Assembly: GCA_934635225.1 (NCBI GenBank)
Contig: CAKTYZ010000023.1
Location: 1 to 32,851 of the forward strand
Direction of reading: 5' to 3'
Length of the DNA: 32,851 nt
Source: an uncultured Kiritimatiellota bacterium
GTDB lineage: Bacteria; Verrucomicrobiota; Kiritimatiellia; RFP12; UBA1067
Both the position numbers and the translations under genes were made by a program. Below the pieces are notes generated by a model. It ran no database searches and was not told where the DNA came from. It worked only from the letters and a program-made list of their open reading frames with translations. This document shows, piece after piece, positions 25,453 through 31,920 of this stretch. Every line of letters begins with the position of its first letter. Position 1 is the stretch's first letter.

Positions 25453-25997
25453 TCGCGCCATGTGGCCTCGCGGTTGTCCGCCCGCTGTGCGACAATGCCG
25501 CAGACCGCCTTGAAGTCCTCTGGCTTGACGGCCACCGGCAACTGCGCCGAGAACAGGACCTCATACTTGCCGAGATTTTCCGCACAGGGCTCGATGTGCC
25601 AGAAGCCAATCGGATAGGTTGTCGCAAGGAGCTGCATCGCCATTGCCTTCGTCAATTCGCCGCAATAGGCTGACGAACGAACGTGAATTGTCCTGTAGCC
25701 GTCTTCCTCATGGAACCCCGGCTCCACATAGACAAACTGCTTTCGCCCGTCTGCGAAGCCAAAGCGCATCCGAAACATGCCCTTCTCGTCAACGTCCGCC
25801 TTGAGCCCTGACTTCTGGACGAAATCGTTCATCCAGACGATCCACGCCCTGAGTTCAGGACTCATCGCATCCACGGCATCGCAAACCGTGTTCGTCTCTG
25901 CCGCCCCAGTCGCCTCAATGACCGCATTCGTTTCTGCGGCACGAAGCCCCACGCCAATAAGACAAGCCCCAAGGGCGATTGCCATTTTTGTGTTCAT
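25437..25997 (-). CDS. Small secreted protein of unknown function
   Basis: 186 aa from MNTKMAIALGACLIGVGLRAAETNAV, a signal peptide with cleavage after LRA likely. The mature part has a duplicated run, ETNAVIEATGAAETNTVCD, then a mixed alpha/beta domain (RAWIVWMNDFVQKSGLKADV, FRMRFGFADGRKQFVYVEPG, ELTKAMAMQLLATTYPIGFW). The layout resembles YbjN/type III chaperone-like folds, but that is a weak impression. The ATG starts 1 nt after the stop of the membrane-protein frame, with AAAGA upstream; the alternative MRMKDK start overlaps that frame and is less likely. Convergent 16-bp overlap with the XylR-type gene, leaving no room for a terminator. Confidence 0.6.
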   Translation of the reverse strand: MNTKMAIALGACLIGVGLRAAETNAVIEATGAAETNTVCDAVDAMSPELRAWIVWMNDFVQKSGLKADVDEKGMFRMRFGFADGRKQFVYVEPGFHEEDGYRTIHVRSSAYCGELTKAMAMQLLATTYPIGFWHIEPCAENLGKYEVLFSAQLPVAVKPEDFKAVCGIVAQRADNREATWRDQDVQ

Positions 25998-25998
25998 T

Positions 25999-26507
25999 TT
26001 ATCTTTCATTCTCATTGATGTAGTTTAAAACGTCTTCCCGGCGCGACTTCTTCACGAGCTTTCTTATGCCAGTGAACCACCGGATGACACAGCGGATGAC
26101 GCCATACCCGCACACGACAACCAAAATGAGCCAACAGCAACCGCAGAAGGTGTCCGTACACGCAACATCCAAGGCAAATATGTATTTCCCGTTTTCATAG
26201 ACCACCATCACGCCGAGCCATAGCCATCCGACCGTCAGGACGCGCCAAAGCCACCCTCGTCCGTCTTTCAACGGCGCACGTCCACTTTCCCCACCGACCC
26301 AAGATGCCACGTCCGACGATTCCATCTGCGACCAGCCAAGCCGCCGTAAGGCCATAGACGGCCATCTCAAGCCGGCACTCTTCAAAATCAAAGCAGTGAC
26401 AGCATCTTCCTTCTGAACACGTGAGAAGGATGTCTACCGCGAAAATGCCCCACAGCAGGCAATTCACGCCGAAAAAGAATGCGCTCAACGACTTTCATTA
26501 TCCGCAT
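25999..26507 (-). pseudogene. Cysteine-rich membrane protein, apparently frameshifted
   Basis: A good GGAGGG lies 7-8 nt before ATG 26507 (MRIMKVVERIL). That frame soon stops, but shifting at a run of five T (CTTTTTCGG near 26476-26484) leads into GVNCLLWGIFAVDILL, a membrane segment, then CSEGRCCHCFDFEEC and a second hydrophobic stretch (GLTAAWLVADGIVG); this frame stops at 26195. A third frame (25999-26391) carries two more membrane segments (RGWLWRVLTVGWLWLGVMVVY; split here as GWLWRVLTVGWLWLG, and CWLILVVVCGYGVIRCVIRW) and ends NYINENER. The pieces fit one four-segment protein with two frameshifts, or two overlapping small genes each made of a hairpin with a cysteine-rich loop. I cannot choose. 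The secreted-protein gene starts 1 nt after its stop. Confidence 0.45.
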
Positions 26508-26568
26508 ATGATTTCACCCTCCTCCATCACTCCTTCTACAGCCGTCCGTCTGGCCTCTTCCTTTCTCG

Positions 26569-28053
26569 TTACAAATACTTTCTCACCGTGTTCCGGCTCA
26601 CGTCGAGCGCTTCGGCGGCGCGGGTGAGGTTCTGGCCGTACTTCTCGTACACGCGGCGGACGTGTATCCGGATCGCGTCCGCGAGCCTGTCCGGGATGCG
26701 TCCCGTATTCAGTTCCAGACCGCCCGAAAGCCCCGCGTTCATCTCCTTGTGCTCGCTCACAAGCGCGGAGAAGTCCATCTCGCCCAGGACGGTCGCGCGT
26801 TCCAGCAGGTTCAGGAGCTCACGCATATTTCCCGGATAGTCGTAGGCCATCAGCGCAGCGATCTGCGCCTCGTCAAGATGCCGTTTGTTGTGCTGAAGCC
26901 ACCAGCCGTCAGCGATGTCGCGGATATCGTCTCCGTGTTCGCGCAACGAGGGGATTCGGAGCTGCACGACGTTAAGCCGCTGATAGAGGTCCTCGCGGAA
27001 ATGTCCCTCGCGGACGCGTTGCGGGAGGTTGCGGTTCGTCGCCGTGACGAGCCGCACGTCCACGGAGATCTCCTCGTTTCCGCCGAGACGCAGGAACCGG
27101 CCGCCTTCGAGGACGCGCAGAAGCAGACCCTGAGCCTCCATCGGCAGTTCGCCGATTTCGTCAAGGAAGAGCGTTCCGCCGTTCGCGAGCTCAAAAAGTC
27201 CAGCCCTCTGCCTGTCCGCACCCGTGAACGCGCCGCGCTCATGCCCGAAGAACCGGCTTTCCAGAAGGTCTGGCGTCACGCTTGCGCAATTGAAGGCGTA
27301 GAACGGCTCATTCCGGCGAGGTGACTTGTTGTGGATCTGCAGCGCGACCGTCTCCTTGCCCGTGCCGGATTCTCCGAGAATCAGCACACGCGCGTCCGGG
27401 AACGAGGCGATGCGGTTGATGCGTTCCTGCAAGGTTCGCATCTGCACGCTTCTGCCCACGAGTTCGCGTCCGCCGTAACGGCGATAGTGCGCCACCGCGC
27501 GACGCGCCTCCGCATCCCAGTCGCGTTCCGAGACGCCTGCCGCGAGATAGCGGATTGCCTTGGCATACGCCGCCTCGTCCTGATAGTTGCGATAGGAATA
27601 CATCGCCGCATCCACAAGCTCCTGCCAGTCCTTCACGGCCCGTGTCGCCCGCTTGTCTTCCGAGGCGTAGGGCTTGAAGTCCGCAATCGCCATGCCATAG
27701 GCCTCCCCGACGGCCTCCAGCAGCGTCACATCCGAAAGGAGGCGAACCTTAAGATTGGCTCCGAAGAGATCCCGTTGCGAAGGCGTCAGGTCGAGCGCAC
27801 TGACCCATGTGACTTCGACGCCGCGTTTCTTGAGCGCAGTCAATGCGTTCGCGAGTCTCGGCTCGTCGCCGCTCAGACCCAAGCCGAGAAGGACGATCTT
27901 CCGATGCGCGCCCGCGTAGCTTTCCAGAAACTCCGGCAGGCGCCGACGGCTCATGCCCATAACGTCCGCTGCGCCGCCCATTGCCTTCAAGGCGACTGCC
28001 GCCGCAACGGGGTACTCCTTCCACCCCCAGCCCGTCAGAATAAGCGTCTTCAT
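26569..28053 (-). CDS. Sigma-54-dependent activator with an unusual N-terminal sensor domain
   Basis: 494 aa. The AAA+ domain has Walker A GESGTGKE (227-234), the sigma-54 contact loop GAFTGA (274-279), Walker B TLFLDEIGE (294-302) and HFREDLYQRLNVVQLRIPSL. A Fis-type HTH ends the chain (NLTRAAEALDVSRNTVRKYL). The N-terminal 140 residues are not a response receiver, GAF or PAS domain: KTLILTGWGWKEYPVAAAVA, then RKIVLLGLGLSGDEPRLANALTALKKRG split as KIVLLGLGLSGDE and LANALTALKKRGVEVTW. This resembles the first half of a DHH phosphoesterase fold in which the THxDxDG metal motif is lost (inference). It lies 7 nt after the 28061-28750 gene, so the three genes form one unit. ATG 28053 is preferred to ATG 28068, which overlaps that stop. 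Confidence 0.85.
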   Translation of the reverse strand: MKTLILTGWGWKEYPVAAAVALKAMGGAADVMGMSRRRLPEFLESYAGAHRKIVLLGLGLSGDEPRLANALTALKKRGVEVTWVSALDLTPSQRDLFGANLKVRLLSDVTLLEAVGEAYGMAIADFKPYASEDKRATRAVKDWQELVDAAMYSYRNYQDEAAYAKAIRYLAAGVSERDWDAEARRAVAHYRRYGGRELVGRSVQMRTLQERINRIASFPDARVLILGESGTGKETVALQIHNKSPRRNEPFYAFNCASVTPDLLESRFFGHERGAFTGADRQRAGLFELANGGTLFLDEIGELPMEAQGLLLRVLEGGRFLRLGGNEEISVDVRLVTATNRNLPQRVREGHFREDLYQRLNVVQLRIPSLREHGDDIRDIADGWWLQHNKRHLDEAQIAALMAYDYPGNMRELLNLLERATVLGEMDFSALVSEHKEMNAGLSGGLELNTGRIPDRLADAIRIHVRRVYEKYGQNLTRAAEALDVSRNTVRKYL

Positions 28054-28060
28054 TTTCTCT

Positions 28061-28750
28061 TCACGCATAATGATTGTACAGACGGCAATGCCGCTTCGTC
28101 AGGAAAGCTGGGAACTCGGCCGGATAGCAGCGACGACGCAGCCGCGTCCTTGGCGAAAGCTCCCGGACACGCTCGACCGGGAGCCGCCGCACGTTCCAGG
28201 CGAAGTTCAGCGCACCGAGAAGCCGACCGAGCAGCTCCTTCAAGCGGGCTTCCGTCAGCGGTGCGACCTTCGCCGCGCGCCTGTCCCAGCGCCTCGGACA
28301 CGTCTTCGCGTCAAAATGCGCGCACAGGCCGAGATAGATCTCGTCGCCGACGCTAACGGCCTCGTCAAGCCCCAACAGGATCGACTCGACGTGCAGAACC
28401 GTCTTGGCATGCAGTTCGACGGCTCGTCTTGGCGTGTCCGGCAGCAGCTCGCGGAACGCGAACGGAAACTTCTCCCAGCGGCGGAAGTCCCCCTGCGAAC
28501 ACTTCGCCGCGCGTTCGAGCGTCGCATGCCGACAGCCCCACGTCCAGTTCAGATGGTGGTACGCATGTTCGAGCTGCGCTTCAAAGGCGAATTCCGTGAA
28601 ACCGTTGCGATAATACAATCCGTCTTCGTGGGGCGACTCACGTCCGTCGGTTTTTGCCCGCAGATGCTCGTGCATCTGCTCGACCTCGGCAAACCCCTCG
28701 ACGAACATGCCGATCATGTACGCCCAGTTCAGTTCACGCATTGTACGCAT
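28061..28750 (-). CDS. Unknown protein encoded with the sigma-54 activator
   Basis: 229 aa, soluble, no signal peptide, no membrane segment. I do not recognise a family. Visible features are a helical N-terminus (LNWAYMIGMFVEGFAEVEQM), an aromatic/His cluster (AQLEHAYHHLNWTWGCRHA), a central helix (AVELHAKTVLHVESILLGLDEAV) and an Arg-rich C-terminus (ELSPRTRLRRRCYPAEFPAF). The His/Trp cluster could bind metal, but ligand spacing is not diagnostic. The ATG overlaps the upstream stop by one base (TAATG), and the sigma-54 activator follows 7 nt downstream, so it may be a partner or signal protein for it. A second ATG three codons later is possible. Confidence 0.6.
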   Translation of the reverse strand: MRTMRELNWAYMIGMFVEGFAEVEQMHEHLRAKTDGRESPHEDGLYYRNGFTEFAFEAQLEHAYHHLNWTWGCRHATLERAAKCSQGDFRRWEKFPFAFRELLPDTPRRAVELHAKTVLHVESILLGLDEAVSVGDEIYLGLCAHFDAKTCPRRWDRRAAKVAPLTEARLKELLGRLLGALNFAWNVRRLPVERVRELSPRTRLRRRCYPAEFPAFLTKRHCRLYNHYA

Positions 28751-29313
28751 TACGCATCTCTACCATCCGATTCATCTTCAGCTTCAATCGGTGGTTCTCC
28801 TACTCCTTTGAAGTAGCCATTAAGCAACACGACAATGCATTGGTTTGTCCCAGGGATTCGAAGAATTGCATAGCATCCACATTCAGGGCACGCCAGTGCC
28901 TTGGACTGGTCAATCATGCTGACGAAAAGCAGTTCAGCCTTTAATCCCATTTCTCTAAGATCGCTCTCATCCTCATATATCTCACCTTTCTCACCGCGCC
29001 GATAGAGTCTCCTGAAGATTAGGCGTTTGGCCTTCTCGACATCCGTACACAACGTACGAACCCAACGATGATACTCATGCGAGAGAATCCAAGACCGAGT
29101 TGGAATCCCCGCCGTCTTGAGAGCGAGATAAGCCCGGAACATGCGGTCGAAGATGGGTTGTTTGCTACACTTTCGTTCCTTTCCTTCTTCGTCAAAACTC
29201 CGCCAGATGAGTTTGTTTATGGACGTGACGAGACTGATGTCATCCACCAACTTCCCATTCGGCCTCTCCCAAGGGAATTTCCTCGGTTTCTCAATTTCTT
29301 TCTTTGTTGCCAT
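28750..29313 (-). CDS. Unknown protein with one CxxC knuckle, first gene of the sigma-54 set
   Basis: 187 aa from MATKKEIEKPRKFPWERPNG, chosen because GGGAG lies about 9-10 nt before this ATG; the frame extends further upstream without homology-like content. It is a basic protein with SINKLIWRSFDEEGKERKC, then IFDRMFRAYLALKTAGIPTR and VEKAKRLIFRRLYRRGEKGE. Near the C-terminus ALACPECGCYAIL gives C-x2-C-x-C, half of a zinc ribbon. It ends with an acidic tail (GEPPIEAEDESDGRDA). No family is recognised. Base composition is lower in GC than in the genes below 25 kb. Its stop overlaps the next start, so it heads a three-gene operon. Confidence 0.6.
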   Translation of the reverse strand: MATKKEIEKPRKFPWERPNGKLVDDISLVTSINKLIWRSFDEEGKERKCSKQPIFDRMFRAYLALKTAGIPTRSWILSHEYHRWVRTLCTDVEKAKRLIFRRLYRRGEKGEIYEDESDLREMGLKAELLFVSMIDQSKALACPECGCYAILRIPGTNQCIVVLLNGYFKGVGEPPIEAEDESDGRDA

Positions 29314-29516
29314 GTTCTTTTCTCCCTTTCCTTTTCGATTGCTTTCTCTATACGATCTCTTAAGCAAACCCCATGCCATAGGTAAATCCGGCTGAATGCA
29401 ACCACGCAGGAATGTGTCCCTTCCGTGCGCCTCGCGCCGGGGCGGCGCGGGTACATCGCGCGCGGAGTCGTCGTGTGGTGCCCGGCCGCAACAAGTTGTG
29501 CCCCTCCCGTAGCTTC

Positions 29517-29554
29517 GTACCTCCGCGTGCTCTGTGTTAACCGACCGGAGGTAC
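29517..29554. repeat. 9-bp inverted repeat with 20-nt loop
   Basis: GTACCTCCG at 29517-29525 is exactly complementary to CGGAGGTAC at 29546-29554. No T run follows on either side, so it is not a standard terminator; it may be an RNA stem or an edge of a small mobile repeat. Confidence 0.7.
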
Positions 29555-29579
29555 AGCCCTTTACACCCGATGCCACCAG

Positions 29580-29609
29580 TCAGATTTTGACAAGCCGTTC
29601 AGATTTTGA
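29580..29609. repeat. Two direct repeats TCAGATTTTGA, 19-bp period
   Basis: The 11-mer occurs at 29580-29590 and 29599-29609. The spacing is just under two helical turns, so an operator is possible. It lies about 270-300 bp upstream of the 28750-29313 gene, far for a direct promoter site. Confidence 0.75.
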
Positions 29610-29666
29610 AACGCATCAATGCCATCACCGTTTATCGATTCCTCTCTTTCCAGTTTCCAATCCACT

Positions 29667-29694
29667 ACCTTCGCATTTATATAAATGCGAAGGT
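29667..29694. repeat. 28-bp perfect palindrome flanked by 10-bp direct repeats
   Basis: The left arm ACCTTCGCATTTAT (29667-29680) is followed directly by its exact complement (29681-29694), with no loop. TTCCAATCCA stands just outside at 29655-29664 and again at 29694-29703. No T run follows on either strand. It lies between the secreted gene (stop 29744) and the sigma-54 set. Confidence 0.9.
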
Positions 29695-29743
29695 TCCAAT
29701 CCATCCAATGTTCACATGAAATAATGACCATTATTGGATTCCA

Positions 29744-30412
29744 TCAATCCAGGAACCATTGAATCCAGTTCTTGGCCTTGTGTACGATGGAAGGCTCCCG
29801 TATGCGGAAACTATAAAAACACGGTTTTCGGATTTCGCCTCTGTAGTTTTTCACACCAGCCCCAAGTGAAATCGTTCCACGGCAGTCCTGCGCCTTCCAG
29901 ACTGAATATGATCTGTACCGACTTGGCGTATTGGCACTTACCGTGTGATACACGTACCCTGCCGAGGTAAATGTGGATTTCCCGCCATTCAACATCGTAT
30001 TGAAATGCTGTGACGCTGCAACAGCATGATACGTCTGGTCGGCTAAAATTTCTCCTTGCGATCGTTCCACCACTTCGCTTCCCCAACGTCCATCCACGCC
30101 AAACTCGCCCTCCCCCAGCTTAAATCCGTACCTGTCGTAGATACAGACCGTGATGACCTTCCCCGTACTGACGTTCAACGCTTCATAATCAAGGGAATAG
30201 CCATCGTTGTCATATTTAATCGAGAACGAAACCGGCCCTCCCGTTCCCAGATCCCCCCATCTTTGCCCCGTCTCCGTTATGGGGTAACAGCCGCGCAACC
30301 TCATTTCCTCTGCAAAATCCCGCTGAAAGTCGCCCCCGTCAGCCCCAACCCTCGATACAGGGAACATACTGGCCATCACCGTACACATGCAGGCAAGATA
30401 CAACTTGTTCAT
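29744..30412 (-). CDS. Secreted protein of unknown function
   Basis: 222 aa. MNKLYLACMCTVMASMFPVSRVGADGG is a signal peptide, possibly of lipoprotein type because of Cys8 and Cys10, though no proper lipobox is seen. The mature part is rich in Tyr, Ser and Gly, with beta-like stretches (GPVSFSIKYDNDGYSLDYEA, KVITVCIYDRYGFKLGEGEF, STFTSAGYVYHTVS). No family is recognised. AAAGG lies 8 nt before the ATG. It follows the nuclease gene after 38 nt; a weak extended -10 (TGGTATCAG) lies in that gap, so it may be in the nuclease transcript or have its own promoter. Confidence 0.65.
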   Translation of the reverse strand: MNKLYLACMCTVMASMFPVSRVGADGGDFQRDFAEEMRLRGCYPITETGQRWGDLGTGGPVSFSIKYDNDGYSLDYEALNVSTGKVITVCIYDRYGFKLGEGEFGVDGRWGSEVVERSQGEILADQTYHAVAASQHFNTMLNGGKSTFTSAGYVYHTVSANTPSRYRSYSVWKAQDCRGTISLGAGVKNYRGEIRKPCFYSFRIREPSIVHKAKNWIQWFLD

Positions 30413-30450
30413 CGCAGTAACCTTTCTTTAGGCTGATACCAGACTCCTCA

Positions 30451-31920
30451 CTATGATTTAAGAAACCCCGCAAAAACATCCCAGATCATCTCCGCCGTTG
30501 GTATGTCTTCAAACGTCCGGCACAACGCTCCCCAGGAATCCTTCCGCCAGCCCAAGGTCTCGGAATGTGTTAAACACCGCCCCCAAAGTTCAATCATAAA
30601 CACAGGCGATGTACCCTTCTCCACAACAGGTTCATTCGCTCTCGGCATCCCATCGTTCGCGTACTTGCAGCCGTCGGAATACAAGACGCCCATCCAGCCA
30701 CGAAGTTTACTCGCTTCTCGTTCAAGCGGGTGCCCCTCCTTGTCCTTCGGAAGAAGCTCAAAGTAACGGCCGCAGAAATCCGACGGCTTCACCTGGTCTC
30801 GCGCATCAGCCGGCACAAAGTCGTAGGCTCCGAACGGGCTGTCCTTCGCGCGGAACAGATCTTCCATCTCGCGAAACAGCGAATCAAGCAGCATCGGGAA
30901 GGCCTTCATGGCCAAAAGACGTTTCTCGTGCGTCCGATTTTCGACAGGGACTTCCCGTACGCGCTCGCCTCTTTCGATTCCCGTCAGGACTTCCTGAAGG
31001 AACCCCGACACGGCTTCGTCAAAGGGGGGCTGTCCCTCGTAATAGAAGCGCAAGGCGCCATTCTTCACCGCCAAAGGCTGGCGCTGACGGACAGCGTCGC
31101 AGACCGGGCGTCCCCATCCTTCGCGGTCTTCGAACTCAACACACAGTTCCGCACCGTCGTTCGTATAGTACACGCCCAGCCACCCCCAGACGGGAACGGA
31201 ATTGTCGCCGAACGCCCACTCAAAGTACTGCCCTATCCACGCCTGATCTCGCGTTGCCCGGGACGAGTTGTAAATTTTGCATCCCGTTGTGCGGATGGCA
31301 GATTCCAAGGACGAATAGAACCGCTTCACGGACAAAAAATCGCACAAGTCCCCTTTCCATGATTCGACTTTGAAATCGTCATAAGGGCAGACACTCTTCA
31401 GATAGCCGAGATAACCCTGCACAAGCGAATCGCCAAGGCAATCGTATGACTCCAATCGGTTCGCGAATTCCTTCCACGTATGCAGCCCGCATCCGAGTTC
31501 AGAAGCCTTCCGGCTCATACCATTTTCACAGACACACACATCGCGCAACGAGTAATTCGCAATGTAACCCAGCCGTGCCCACTCTTTGTCTCCTGCCCCT
31601 TCTTCCTTCAGAATCTCATGGTACTGTTCAAAGTGGTGCCCTCCATCCCAAATCTTGACCTCGACGAGATACACCTTGCCTCCGGTGCAAATCCAGAAGT
31701 CAGGGCGCCCTTCGCCAACGGCATGTTCACGTTCAATCACGACCTGATCGCCGACAAGCCCTTCGTTTGGGAAGAAGAAGTCCAAGAAGAACTGCCGGAA
31801 CGCCTTGTTCGCCTCCAAGAGCGCGTAAGTCACGTCCGACAGGTCGTTTTCCTTGTACGCCCGCTCGGCCAAGGCCGAGAAAAACGCCGAAAGGGCGTTA
31901 CGTTCAACATCCGCACTCAT
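30451..31920 (-). CDS. PD-(D/E)XK nuclease superfamily protein (PDDEXK_4-like)
   Basis: 489 aa. The nuclease core is near the N-terminus: REHAVGEGRPDFWICTGG with Pro73-Asp74, then KVYLVEVKIWDGGHHFEQYH with Glu87-x-Lys89 and Gln99-Tyr100, the order of PD-(D/E)XK enzymes of the PF14281 type. The remaining 380 residues contain two similar WGWLGVYYTNDG and LRGWMGVLYSDG blocks, which suggests an internal duplication of a beta-rich module. No methylase or helicase is present. ATG overlaps the stop of the coiled-coil gene (ATGA), so the two are probably made together. Such nucleases occur in defence loci and in mobile elements; the target here is unknown. The catalytic residues appear intact. Confidence 0.75.
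   Translation of the reverse strand: MSADVERNALSAFFSALAERAYKENDLSDVTYALLEANKAFRQFFLDFFFPNEGLVGDQVVIEREHAVGEGRPDFWICTGGKVYLVEVKIWDGGHHFEQYHEILKEEGAGDKEWARLGYIANYSLRDVCVCENGMSRKASELGCGLHTWKEFANRLESYDCLGDSLVQGYLGYLKSVCPYDDFKVESWKGDLCDFLSVKRFYSSLESAIRTTGCKIYNSSRATRDQAWIGQYFEWAFGDNSVPVWGWLGVYYTNDGAELCVEFEDREGWGRPVCDAVRQRQPLAVKNGALRFYYEGQPPFDEAVSGFLQEVLTGIERGERVREVPVENRTHEKRLLAMKAFPMLLDSLFREMEDLFRAKDSPFGAYDFVPADARDQVKPSDFCGRYFELLPKDKEGHPLEREASKLRGWMGVLYSDGCKYANDGMPRANEPVVEKGTSPVFMIELWGRCLTHSETLGWRKDSWGALCRTFEDIPTAEMIWDVFAGFLKS

Larger units (their letters stand above)
29314..29743. other. Gene-free, repeat-rich interval
   Basis: No convincing gene was found. A GC-rich half (about 29400-29560) contains a short hairpin, CGCGCC-N5-GGCGCG (29433-29449), and the longer inverted repeat annotated separately. 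An AT-richer half holds two 11-bp direct repeats and a 28-bp palindrome. A minus-strand frame across it (29217-29576) has no recognisable content and overlaps the start of the 28750-29313 gene. No tRNA or rRNA was recognised. Confidence 0.6.

Noticed and set aside
29217..29576. 119-codon minus-strand frame across the GC-rich intergenic part
   Set aside because: It overlaps the start of the better-supported 28750-29313 gene, has no ribosome-binding site and no domain-like content.
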